DNA from: Enterobacter sp. Cy-643
Lineage (GTDB): Bacteria > Pseudomonadota > Gammaproteobacteria > Enterobacterales > Enterobacteriaceae
Assembly (NCBI RefSeq): GCF_011752815.1
Contig: NZ_VWWV01000003.1
Location: 496,001 to 560,000, forward strand
Direction: 5' to 3'
Length of the DNA stretch: 64,000 nucleotides
Notes under the pieces: model-generated
What the model was told of the DNA's origin: nothing
Databases searched by the model: none
What the model saw: the letters and a program-made list of their open reading frames with translations, nothing else
Shown: positions 57,282-64,000 of the stretch, piece after piece
How the letters are laid out: each line of letters opens with the position of its first letter
Position numbering within the stretch: the stretch's first letter is position 1
Made by a program: the position numbers and the translations under genes

Positions 57282-57950
57282 TCATGCCCCGGGGATTTCA
57301 AACGGGCCGCCTTGATTTAATGCTCGCTGCCAGGCGGGTCGCGTCTGCACGTTTTTCATCCACGCCTGGGTGTGCGGCATGTCGTTGACTTCCCCTCTCG
57401 CCAGCAGCGCGGCCACCGGGAAACTCATCTGAATATCTGCCGCGCTAAACTGCTGCCCGGCGAACCACGGGTGCTGGCTCAGGCGATCTTCAATAAAGCG
57501 GGCATGGGTACTGAGCTGCTTATTCAACCAGGCTTTCTGCACGCCCTGCCCCAGCGCTTTGCCCACCGGGCGCAGCGGCCAGGGCACCGGGGCTTTGCCG
57601 AGACGGCCAAACACCAGCTTCATTAACAGCAGCGGCATCAGCGACCCTTCGGCGTAATGCAGCCAAAAGCGGTACTGGATTTTGTCATTCATATCCTGCG
57701 GCTTCAGGTGGTTTTCGCTGTCGTAGGTTTCCTGCAGGTATTCAAGAATAGCGCCTGATTCCGCCAGGATATGGCCGTTATCTTCCACGACGGGAGATTT
57801 GCCCAGCGGATGGATTTTTTTTAGCGCTTCCGGGGCAAACATGTTGGGTTCCCGCTGGTAACGCACGATCTGATAGGGCTGCGCCAGTTCTTCCAGCATC
57901 CAGAGTACGCGCTGGGAACGGGAGTTATTGAGGTGATGGACCGTGAGCAT
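57282..57950 (-). CDS. Glutathione S-transferase family protein
   Basis: A 222-residue GST. The N-terminal thioredoxin-like domain has the glutathione motif HLNNSRSQRVLWMLEEL and the PVVEDNGHILAESGAILEYL segment (cis-proline and ES pair), and the C-terminal helical domain contains FSAADIQMSFPV. It probably conjugates or reduces small electrophiles in the cytoplasm. It lies between ghxP and soxR, where E. coli K-12 has no gene as I recall. Nearness to soxRS hints at a detoxification theme, but no SoxS site was identified. Confidence 0.9.
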   Translation of the reverse strand: MLTVHHLNNSRSQRVLWMLEELAQPYQIVRYQREPNMFAPEALKKIHPLGKSPVVEDNGHILAESGAILEYLQETYDSENHLKPQDMNDKIQYRFWLHYAEGSLMPLLLMKLVFGRLGKAPVPWPLRPVGKALGQGVQKAWLNKQLSTHARFIEDRLSQHPWFAGQQFSAADIQMSFPVAALLARGEVNDMPHTQAWMKNVQTRPAWQRALNQGGPFEIPGA

Positions 57951-58044
57951 GAGATAACCCTCTGTTTAGCCAGATGGAATAACTATAGGAAAGCCGTACA
58001 CGAATCACATGTCAAAAAAATGAACAAAAAAAGAACAATTGACC

Positions 58045-58072
58045 TTGCAAAGTGAAGGGACAGGCCTACACT
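58045..58072 (+). promoter_or_regulatory. Promoter of the SraL-like sRNA, sigma-S type
   Basis: TTGCAA (58045-58050) is 16 bp from TACACT (58067-58072). The extended -10 CCTACACTTAA fits the sigma-S preference for C at -13 and TAA after the hexamer. SraL is RpoS-dependent in Salmonella. Confidence 0.6.
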
Positions 58073-58078
58073 TAAATT

Positions 58079-58244
58079 GTCGGTGCAGACCGGAACCTCC
58101 AAAGTCAGTGAAGTGTGTACGTAGATATGTGTAAGCGTTATCGAGGGGTGCCGACGTCGGGGGAAACCCTCCTGTCAGAACGGGATAGAGCGAAAGACAA
58201 AGACCGGAAAACAACTAAAGCGCCCTTGTGGCGCTTTAGTTTTA
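58079..58244 (+). ncRNA. sraL: Probable SraL (RyjA) small RNA
   Basis: A ~165-nt transcription unit without an ORF lies between the GST and soxR, running toward soxR, the place of SraL/RyjA in E. coli and Salmonella. It has a sigma-S-like promoter and ends in a perfect 10-bp terminator stem (CTAAAGCGCC 58215-58224, GGCGCTTTAG 58230-58239) followed by TTTTA. Internal complementary parts (GAGGGG at 58143-58148, CCCTCC at 58167-58172) suggest a central hairpin. In Salmonella SraL represses trigger factor mRNA and protects rho mRNA. The call rests on position, promoter type and terminator; the E. coli sequence could not be aligned. Confidence 0.65.
58215..58244 (+). terminator. Rho-independent terminator of the sRNA
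   Basis: A perfect 10-bp stem with loop CTTGT and a TTTTA tail. A near-identical second copy of its 3' 27 nt recurs at 58386-58412 with one mismatch. Confidence 0.9.
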
Positions 58245-58337
58245 TATGGCAACGGATGATCTCTGTTAAGCAATGCAGCTACTGAAGACGCCATTAATAA
58301 ACCGGGAAAATCAATTCATTGATTTTCGGCTAATAAC

Positions 58338-58375
58338 AACAAAGAGGGAAAAACCACGCTTTTTCCCTCTTTGTT
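58338..58375. terminator. 16-bp perfect hairpin downstream of soxR
   Basis: AACAAAGAGGGAAAAA (58338-58353) pairs perfectly with TTTTTCCCTCTTTGTT (58360-58375) over a 6-nt loop. It likely ends soxR transcription on the minus strand and may also stop readthrough from the sRNA side. The gap 58245-58428 holds this hairpin and the second terminator copy, and no gene. Confidence 0.7.
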
Positions 58376-58428
58376 AGCCGTCTTTAGCACCCTTGTGGCG
58401 CTTTAGTTTTATGTTTGAAAGATAATTT

Positions 58429-58884
58429 TCAATCTTCCAGCAGCCTGGCGCCGGTACCCTGCTCGCCCAGCTTGTCTCCAGGGTTACGCAGCGGGCATTG
58501 CGCCCCCGATAAACAGCCGCAGCCAATACAGCCATTCAGTTCGTCACGCAGCGCGGTCAGCGTGGCAATGCGGTGGTTCAGCTCCTCGCGCCATTGCGAT
58601 GACAGCTTCTTCCAGTCGTTTTTGTTGATTGAATGCCCGTCGGGCAGGACACCAAACGCATCTCCAACGGTGCTCAGCGGAATGCCAATGCGCTGCGCAA
58701 TTTTAATTATCGCCACCGTTCGCAGCACATCACGCTGATAACGCCGCTGATTGCCTGCATTTCTCGTACTTTTGATCAGACCTTTGCTTTCGTAAAAGTG
58801 AAGCGCAGAGACGGCCACGCCGCTGCGCTTCGCCACTTCTCCGGGGGTTAACAGCGTTTTTATTCGGGGTAATTTCTTTTCCAT
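58429..58884 (-). CDS. soxR: SoxR, redox-sensing MerR-family activator
   Basis: A 151-residue MerR-family regulator. The HTH ([22 protein letters not shown]) binds the soxS promoter and the 2Fe-2S cluster ligands C119, C122, C124 and C130 are intact in [12 protein letters not shown]. Oxidation by redox-cycling drugs turns it into an activator. It is divergent from soxS, with the SoxR site between them. The C-terminal tail is three residues shorter than in E. coli. Confidence 0.96.
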   Translation of the reverse strand: MEKKLPRIKTLLTPGEVAKRSGVAVSALHFYESKGLIKSTRNAGNQRRYQRDVLRTVAIIKIAQRIGIPLSTVGDAFGVLPDGHSINKNDWKKLSSQWREELNHRIATLTALRDELNGCIGCGCLSGAQCPLRNPGDKLGEQGTGARLLED

Positions 58885-58891
58885 AATGCTC

Positions 58892-58922
58892 TTTACCTCA
58901 AGTTAACTTGAGGAATTATACT
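58892..58922 (+). promoter_or_regulatory. soxS promoter with SoxR operator
   Basis: The 18-bp palindrome CCTCAAGTTAACTTGAGG (58896-58913) sits between -35 TTTACC (58892-58897) and -10 TATACT (58917-58922). The spacer is 19 bp, the over-long spacing that makes this promoter depend on SoxR-induced DNA distortion. Confidence 0.95.
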
Positions 58923-58964
58923 CCCTGGCAATGAAACTAGCTAACCCGGAAATGAGGACGACTC

Positions 58965-59288
58965 ATGGCTCACCAGGACATCATTTATACGCTGACTGAA
59001 TGGATTGATGAACATATTGACCAGCCGCTGAACATCGACGTGGTGGCGAAAAAATCAGGTTATTCAAAGTGGTACTTGCAGCGAATGTTCCGCACCGTTA
59101 TGCACCAGACGCTGGGTGAATACATCCGTCAGCGCCGCCTGTTGATGGCCGCCACGGCGCTACGCACCACCCAACGCCCCATTTTTGATATCGCGATGGA
59201 CTACGGTTATGTTTCGCAGCAAACTTTCTCCCGCGTGTTCCGCCGTGAGTTTGACCGCACCCCAACGGATTACCGCCATCAGGCATAA
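58965..59288 (+). CDS. soxS: SoxS, AraC-family activator of the oxidative stress regulon
   Basis: A 107-residue single-domain AraC-family activator with the two helix-turn-helix motifs NIDVVAKKSGYSKWYLQRMF and IFDIAMDYGYVSQQTFSRVF. It switches on sodA, zwf, micF, efflux and other genes. Length and sequence match E. coli. It is followed only 20 bp later by a periplasmic hydrolase gene in the same direction, which suggests co-transcription. Confidence 0.96.
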   Translation: MAHQDIIYTLTEWIDEHIDQPLNIDVVAKKSGYSKWYLQRMFRTVMHQTLGEYIRQRRLLMAATALRTTQRPIFDIAMDYGYVSQQTFSRVFRREFDRTPTDYRHQA

Positions 59289-59308
59289 GAAAACCAACAG
59301 GAGTGGGA

Positions 59309-59974
59309 GTGAAAAAGTTAAGTTTCGCCATTTTGGCCATCGGGTTTGTTTCAATGGCCGCGCAGGCTGCGACCGTTTATACCGAATTCCCGGACAACGT
59401 TAACCCGAAACAAAAATACGTTTTTTATACGCATGGCAAGGTGTTAGAGGGGAACACTGACCGGCCAAGTAATCCGAACAAACCGCAGTGGGGCGTTTAC
59501 GATTTTCCGGCGGTAAAAGAGAAGCTCAGCGATGATGGCTACAACCTGATTGCTTATCACAGGGCCAAAGACACTCAGCCAGATCGCTACGCCGACAAGC
59601 TAAAGCATGATGTGAATACGCTGATTGCCAGCGGCGTCCCGGCTAAGAATATTACGCTTGTCGGCTTCTCGCGCGGCGGTGAAATTACCATTCTGGCGGC
59701 AAGCAAATTGCAGAATAAGACGCTCAACGTCGCCATTCTGGCGGGATGTACACATTCCATTCAGGATGACGCCCACAATCGCCTGTACGGTAATGTGCTT
59801 TCCATTTATGAAGCCTCGGATGAAGTCGGTTCTTGCCAGACGATTGTTAACCACAGTCCGGGGATCGTTCATTTTAAAGAGATAAAGATCTCTACCGGCC
59901 AGCAGCACGGGGCATTTTTCCGCCCTAATCCTGAATGGGTCGTTCCTTTAAAGCAGTGGATCGCGAGCAACTGA
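59309..59974 (+). CDS. Exported alpha/beta hydrolase
   Basis: A 221-residue protein with a signal peptide (KKLSFAILAIGFVSMAAQA, cleaved near AQA) and an alpha/beta-hydrolase core. The nucleophile elbow is GFSRGGE (GxSxG), an early HG appears in FYTHGKVLEG, and a C-terminal histidine lies in TGQQHGAFF. The GTG at 59309 follows CAGGAG at the right distance. It lies directly after soxS, with no terminator between, so it may be induced by SoxR. Its last 27 bp overlap the convergent pdeC gene. Substrate unknown; periplasmic esterase activity is the simplest guess. Confidence 0.8.
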   Translation: MKKLSFAILAIGFVSMAAQAATVYTEFPDNVNPKQKYVFYTHGKVLEGNTDRPSNPNKPQWGVYDFPAVKEKLSDDGYNLIAYHRAKDTQPDRYADKLKHDVNTLIASGVPAKNITLVGFSRGGEITILAASKLQNKTLNVAILAGCTHSIQDDAHNRLYGNVLSIYEASDEVGSCQTIVNHSPGIVHFKEIKISTGQQHGAFFRPNPEWVVPLKQWIASN

Positions 59975-61555
59975 AGCCTTGCGAACAGGGATCCCGCCTG
60001 GCGTATATAGCCAGGCGATAAACTCTTGCGGAGGCAGCGCCTTCGCAAAATACCAGCCCTGGCAATACTCCACGCCGTGATCCACCAGCCATGCCACCTG
60101 CGCTTCGGTTTCAACCCCTTCTGCAATTGTCGTTAAATTCAGGCTGTGGGCAATTTCAATGATGTGTTCCACCAGTAAATGGCTGGCCCGCTCGCTGGCG
60201 AGAGAATCAATAAAGCTTTTGTCGATTTTTAAAATATCGACGTTCAGGTACTGCAGGTTATGCAGATTCGAATACCCGGTGCCAAAGTCGTCAATGGCAA
60301 CTTTAAAGCCTGCATTGCGGAACTCCTGAATAAACGGTCTGGTTTTTTCAACGTCAATAAACCCCCGCTCGGTCACTTCAATTTTTATCTGTCCCGGACG
60401 AATATTGTAGGTTTTAATCCGTTCTGAAAGTACGGTTATTAAGCGTGAAGAGTGAAAGTCAGACGCCGAAAGATTAATCGAAATATAAAGCCCTGGATGG
60501 TCGGCAAGAAATTCACCAAAATCTTTAAATACCGCATCAACCACATAGTCCGATATTTTGTGAATCAACCCTTCGGACTCTGCCAGCGGAATAAACGTCC
60601 CGGGGCTGATGGTTTGTCCGTTAAAATTCACCCACCGCAGTAATGCTTCCGCCCCCACGCAATAGCCGTTCTGAATATCAATGATCGGCTGGTAGTGAAG
60701 TTTGAGCTGTTTTTTAGCCAGCGCTCTTAAAAGCAACCGGCGCGGGGAATTTAACTGCTGACGGGTTCGGGACCACATAATTAATATCAACAGGCTGCAA
60801 ATAACGCCCAATGGAAGCGTCAGCGTCAGCTGGTGATACCACTGGCGGTTAAACAAGGTTTCTGACGTGGAAACAATCACCGCAATCGGTCTTTTAGCCG
60901 ACTGGTCGACGGTGTAAAAACGATTATCCTCGGTAAACGCTTTCTCTTTACGCAGAATAAAACTGTGCAGCAGGTCGCTGTCGGCCCCCGGGCTTAAAGA
61001 GAAAAAGCTGCGGGTGACGGTGTCGTACACGCCATAAATCAGCGAGCCATCTTCGGATAATACTTCTGACCAGGTCAGCGGGTTAATGACCGCCATATAA
61101 TGCCCACGCTGCATGTAGGTCATTTTATGTCCGGCATAAAACGGCGTATCCAGATAATAATAAATGGCAACATCCGGTTTACGGGTATAAGAAGGAAGCG
61201 GCGCTGGCAGCGGTTTTATCGGCTTGTAGCTGGTCGAGCACAGCAGCTTATCGCCGCTGACGTAAATTAAATCGGCGACAAAAAGTTTACCGCGAACAAC
61301 ATCCAGCATATTTGCCATATGCCGGGGGCTGCATATTTCCCCTGAAAAACGTTCCGCCTCGCTGCGCGCCTCATTAACATGGCTAATGACAATTTCCGTT
61401 TTTTCCATCACCAGTTTGCCAAAAGAGTGCAGATGCTGCTGGGTGTCGCTGGTGGCGCGAACATGGGCAAAATAGATCGCCAGCATTATCGGCAGGCAAA
61501 CGATCAGGACAAACCCTGAGGTACGCAACGCCTTGAGATAAATTCGTTTCACCAT
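59948..61555 (-). CDS. pdeC: PdeC (YjcC), CSS-motif EAL phosphodiesterase
   Basis: A 535-residue inner-membrane c-di-GMP phosphodiesterase. Membrane segments at about 10-28 and 235-255 flank a periplasmic CSS-type sensor domain. The EAL domain has the signature AEALLRW, the metal and catalytic motifs SINLSASDF, EVTERGF, AIDDFGTGYSNL, DILKIDKSFI and AEGVETEAQ, all intact. The periplasmic redox motif reads C-S-T (LLCSTSYKP) rather than C-S-S. In E. coli PdeC is controlled by periplasmic disulphide state and proteolysis. Its place next to soxS fits a redox link. Confidence 0.93.
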   Translation of the reverse strand: MVKRIYLKALRTSGFVLIVCLPIMLAIYFAHVRATSDTQQHLHSFGKLVMEKTEIVISHVNEARSEAERFSGEICSPRHMANMLDVVRGKLFVADLIYVSGDKLLCSTSYKPIKPLPAPLPSYTRKPDVAIYYYLDTPFYAGHKMTYMQRGHYMAVINPLTWSEVLSEDGSLIYGVYDTVTRSFFSLSPGADSDLLHSFILRKEKAFTEDNRFYTVDQSAKRPIAVIVSTSETLFNRQWYHQLTLTLPLGVICSLLILIMWSRTRQQLNSPRRLLLRALAKKQLKLHYQPIIDIQNGYCVGAEALLRWVNFNGQTISPGTFIPLAESEGLIHKISDYVVDAVFKDFGEFLADHPGLYISINLSASDFHSSRLITVLSERIKTYNIRPGQIKIEVTERGFIDVEKTRPFIQEFRNAGFKVAIDDFGTGYSNLHNLQYLNVDILKIDKSFIDSLASERASHLLVEHIIEIAHSLNLTTIAEGVETEAQVAWLVDHGVEYCQGWYFAKALPPQEFIAWLYTPGGIPVRKASVARDPLL

Positions 61556-61994
61556 GATGCCCACACGTCTCTGCTTTTATGCGCCTGTTTTATGCTTTAT
61601 TAGAACAACCTGATGACCGCCGATTACGTTGCATCATAAAGTCCGCTTTAGCAATAGTCTTCAGCCGTTAACTCTGCGGAAATTAATTTGCGCAACAATG
61701 AGATAAGAGGAACCCGGATGCTGTTTAGCTTAAGATTTAACCCACCGCGTTAATATGAGTTTTTCTGGAGTTAAAGCAGCAGGGAATGATTATTTAAACG
61801 AAATTGTGGTAAACGTCAGATAAACAAAATGTTCACGCTATCGGCGCCATGATTTTCCTAAAAAACCCCCCTCCCCGATCTCAAAACCGCGCAAAAAACC
61901 ACCACGGCACTGGTGATTAAACACACAAAAGTGATACACTTCACATTATCAGTGCAACAGAAAATTAAATTGCAGTTTTTGAGGAACAAGCTCC
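61556..61994. other. pdeC-yjcB intergenic region
   Basis: This ~440-bp AT-rich spacer must hold the pdeC promoter (left) and yjcB promoter (right). GTGATACACTTCACATTATC at 61930-61949 is a plausible regulatory or promoter segment ahead of yjcB, and GAGGAAC precedes its ATG. No gene or RNA is supported. Confidence 0.4.
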
Positions 61995-62276
61995 ATGGCA
62001 ACAATCACCACCGGCGTAATGCTCATGCGCTGGCCACTGTTCAGTGCGGTTTTGATGTTTTTGGCAAGCAGCCTGAATATTCAGTTTCGCCGCTCGGATT
62101 ATCGGGCCTTAGCCGTGGTAAGCAGCGGGCTGGGGATTGCCGCATCCTGCTGGTTTGCCATGGGTTTATTGGGTCTCACGCTCGGCGACTTCCCGGTTAT
62201 CTGGGCGTCGTTTAAAACGGGGCTGGTCGAGATCATCGCCAGAATGCCACCCGAGTGGCCGACGATGATGCCTTAA
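61995..62276 (+). CDS. yjcB: YjcB, small inner-membrane protein
   Basis: A 93-residue YjcB-family protein with hydrophobic segments at about 8-28 (LMRWPLFSAVLMFLASSL) and 38-64, and the conserved link NIQFRRSDYRALAVVSSGLG (20 residues). It matches E. coli YjcB in length and in its place next to pdeC. The function is unknown. A strong bidirectional terminator follows. Confidence 0.9.
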   Translation: MATITTGVMLMRWPLFSAVLMFLASSLNIQFRRSDYRALAVVSSGLGIAASCWFAMGLLGLTLGDFPVIWASFKTGLVEIIARMPPEWPTMMP

Positions 62277-62292
62277 CAGGCTGAGAAGCATT

Positions 62293-62322
62293 AAAAAAAC
62301 CGCCTTCATCGGCGGTTTTTTT
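62293..62322. terminator. Bidirectional terminator between yjcB and the ModA-like gene
   Basis: AAAAAAACCGCC (62293-62304) pairs perfectly with GGCGGTTTTTTT (62311-62322) around TTCATC, giving T-runs on both strands. Confidence 0.93.
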
Positions 62323-62326
62323 ACTT

Positions 62327-63031
62327 TCAGGCGACAAACCCGTAATTACACAGTGTTTGCCGCGCTGCGTCCGAAACCAGGAACGCCCGCAGCGGTTCCG
62401 CCCTTTCGTCGCGCACCGCCAGCCCATAATCGGCCTGAATATTGTAGGACTCTGGGATCTCAAATACCCGTAGTTCACGGTGAGCCTGCAGCGCAGCGGC
62501 ATAGCTTCGGTAACCAATCATCAGATCGGCCAGCCCGCTGGCAATAATCCACTGCGCCGCAAGCCTGCCGTCGGGCACGGCCTGCGAGTCCGCCGCGCCG
62601 ACCAGCGCTAAGGCTCGCGACTGCAGGGCGATGCCAAATTCGGCTTCAAATCTGGCAAAGAACTGCCAGGTATAATCCCCGGACGGATCGCTGCCCGGGG
62701 TGGACGTACCAATACGTAGCCCCGGATCGCTCAATAGCGTAAGCCAGGTACTTTGCTCAGCCACGCAGTGCGCCGCCGCCGTCAGGCAAAGGGCATTCCC
62801 GGCAAACCGCTGAACCGCCCGCGCTTTGCCCTGCTCCAGCAGCGCTTGCGGGTGCGCCATGTTTGCCGACGCAAACAGCGAACAGTTTTCACCGGCTTCT
62901 ATACGCGCCCTTAGCAGGCCCGCAGGCCCAAACTGCGTCTCTGTCTGCAGGCCTGTTTCCTGCTCAAACTGCGCCATAAGCGGCTGCCAGACCCGCCGCA
63001 GGCTTCCCGCCGCCAAAATCTGTAAGGCCAT
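62327..63031 (-). CDS. ModA-like substrate-binding protein without signal peptide
   Basis: A 234-residue type II periplasmic-binding-fold protein related to molybdate/tungstate-binding ModA. It starts directly in the first beta strand (ALQILAAGSLRRVWQPL) and has no signal peptide; ATG 63031 is the most upstream start in its frame. FASANMAHPQALLEQGKA and GTSTPGSDPSGDYTWQFF are family features. It overlaps the upstream binding-protein gene by one base (TAATG), so both are co-translated. It could be a cytoplasmic sensor or storage protein rather than a transporter subunit. Expected ligand, an oxyanion, is inferred. Confidence 0.82.
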   Translation of the reverse strand: MALQILAAGSLRRVWQPLMAQFEQETGLQTETQFGPAGLLRARIEAGENCSLFASANMAHPQALLEQGKARAVQRFAGNALCLTAAAHCVAEQSTWLTLLSDPGLRIGTSTPGSDPSGDYTWQFFARFEAEFGIALQSRALALVGAADSQAVPDGRLAAQWIIASGLADLMIGYRSYAAALQAHRELRVFEIPESYNIQADYGLAVRDERAEPLRAFLVSDAARQTLCNYGFVA

Positions 63032-64000
63032 TACTCCACGCCTTCATAGTGGGTTCGGTAAAAACGCTGATACCAGCTGTCGGCCACTTTCTTCATGTCG
63101 ATGTCTTTAAATCTGGCGGGATACAGTTTTTTCGCCATCCACAGTTCGCCAATCGCCATCGCTTCCGGCATCGGATAGCCCCAGGCTTTGGCGTATTCCG
63201 GCATCAGCCAGACCTGACGGTTTTTCACCGCGTCGATCGGCTGCCACTCGGGTTTACTGACGATCTCATCCACCACTTTGGGGTAACGATCCTGCACGAA
63301 GATCACCTGCGGATCCCAGGCGATCACCTGCTCCATCGACACCTGCTTGAAGCCTTTTACGGTCGACGCCGCCACGTTCAACGCGCCCGCGTGAGCCATC
63401 ATCAGGCCGGTATATTTCCCGGAGCCGTAGGTAGTCAGGTCGGGGTTGGCCATGTAAGCACGCACCCGCTGGCTGGTCGGAATATCTTTCAGGCGATCGC
63501 TGACCAGCTTGCGCTCGGCAAAAGTGGCGTCGATCAGCGCTTTGGCCTGCTTCTCTTTATTAACCACTTCGCCAATCAGCACGATGCCTTCTTTCAGGCC
63601 GAGGTTGTAGGCTTGTTCTTCGTCCCCCATCGACGGGTTCAGCTTGCCCTGTTCGCCCGGCACGTCGTGACGCAGCGAGATCGCAATAACCGGGATACCG
63701 AGTTTGCTAATGCCGTCGATCATCTCCTGCGGCGCATAGTTGGTGACAAACACGACCTGCGGGTGCAGCGCCACCAGCTTTTCGGTGTCCACGCTGGTTA
63801 AATCCCCTAGCTGAGCTTTGTGCTCAAGCTCCGGGGCCAGGCGAGCGTAGCCGCTGCCGAGCTGCTGCTTCCAGTTCGCCAGAATGCCAACCACTTTATC
63901 GGTGGCGTTCATTTGCACCAGCAGGTTGAGCGTTTGGTGCTGGAGCACCACAACGCGGTTAACCTCGTCGGGGATCGTGACCTGGCGGCCAAGCTGGTCG
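63031..64000 (-). CDS. ABC transporter metal/siderophore-type binding protein, partial
   Basis: The C-terminal ~322 residues of a type III (BtuF/FhuD/TroA-like) periplasmic binding protein; the start lies right of the window, and the frame is open to the edge (reading DQLGRQVTIPDEVNRVVVL at the edge). This opening is the usual first motif of siderophore, cobalamin or molybdate-associated binding proteins. Conserved parts are LHPQVVFVTNYAPQEMID, YGSGKYTGLMMAHAGALNVAA and WDPQVIFVQDRYP. It is co-translated with the ModA-like gene, which favours a molybdate or metal-chelate substrate over cobalamin. Permease and ATPase genes are not in the window. Confidence 0.85.
   Translation of the reverse strand, partial: DQLGRQVTIPDEVNRVVVLQHQTLNLLVQMNATDKVVGILANWKQQLGSGYARLAPELEHKAQLGDLTSVDTEKLVALHPQVVFVTNYAPQEMIDGISKLGIPVIAISLRHDVPGEQGKLNPSMGDEEQAYNLGLKEGIVLIGEVVNKEKQAKALIDATFAERKLVSDRLKDIPTSQRVRAYMANPDLTTYGSGKYTGLMMAHAGALNVAASTVKGFKQVSMEQVIAWDPQVIFVQDRYPKVVDEIVSKPEWQPIDAVKNRQVWLMPEYAKAWGYPMPEAMAIGELWMAKKLYPARFKDIDMKKVADSWYQRFYRTHYEGVE

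Noticed and set aside
61913-62215. 100-codon frame overlapping yjcB
   Set aside because: Out of frame with the conserved YjcB protein and without its own ribosome site.

Overview
The window is a contiguous piece of an enterobacterial chromosome (Gammaproteobacteria, Enterobacteriaceae). Gene content and order match the stretch of the Escherichia coli map from the phn and als genes through fdhF, gltP, acs and soxRS to yjcB. GC-rich coding and several lineage-specific insertions suggest an Enterobacter-, Cedecea- or Kosakonia-like genus rather than E. coli. The species cannot be fixed from the sequence alone. Nearly all proteins are full length. No rRNA, tRNA, insertion sequence, prophage or CRISPR array was seen.

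Layout, left to right. (1) 1-10.7 kb, accessory catabolism: the end of a SitABCD-type metal permease operon; an RpiR regulator, RidA, D-aminoacylase and D-amino-acid deaminase module; a cellobiose-type PTS (IIC, phospho-beta-glucosidase, IIB, no IIA); an SDR and HxlR regulator pair. (2) 10.7-14.8 kb: rdcB and the dynamin-like GTPase gene rdcA (crfC), preceded by a WYL regulator. (3) 15-24.6 kb: phosphonate genes yjdM, yjdN and phnFGHIJKLMNOP. The phnCDE importer genes are missing, and a 25-codon remnant appears to mark the deletion. (4) 24.6-32.2 kb: yjdP and the D-allose system rpiB, rpiR, alsBACEK. (5) 32.1-42.2 kb, a lineage-specific insert where E. coli has mdtNOP/ytcA/yjcS: a hybrid histidine kinase, a ribose-type sugar ABC transporter, a D-lyxose/D-mannose-type isomerase, an FAD monooxygenase with an AraC regulator, and an OmpR-type response regulator. 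(6) 42.5-44.7 kb: selenocysteine-containing fdhF with SECIS hairpin and sigma-54 promoter. (7) 44.8-45.8 kb: a small AT-rich island with two small genes and a gene fragment. (8) 45.9-57 kb: gltP, acs-yjcH-actP, an inserted CidA/CidB pair with LysR regulator, yjcE and ghxP. (9) 57.3-64 kb: a GST, a probable SraL (RyjA) sRNA, soxR/soxS, a periplasmic hydrolase, pdeC, yjcB, and two substrate-binding-protein genes running off the right edge.

How the genes work together. The phn genes encode the C-P lyase core (PhnGHIJ), its ABC-like partners (PhnK, PhnL) and ribosyl-phosphate processing (PhnM, N, O, P), under PhnF control. AlsBAC imports D-allose, AlsK phosphorylates it, AlsE epimerises allulose 6-phosphate to fructose 6-phosphate, and RpiB supplies the allose-6-phosphate isomerase step. 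ActP imports acetate and Acs activates it. SoxR senses redox-cycling stress and switches on soxS.

Seven intergenic sites carry clusters of a palindromic element built on CCCTCACCC...CCCTCTCCC, arranged head to head like enterobacterial BIMEs. One cluster contains a six-copy 54-bp tandem array. Product calls for conserved genes rest on recognised family sequence. Comparisons with E. coli are from memory, and no database search was run.
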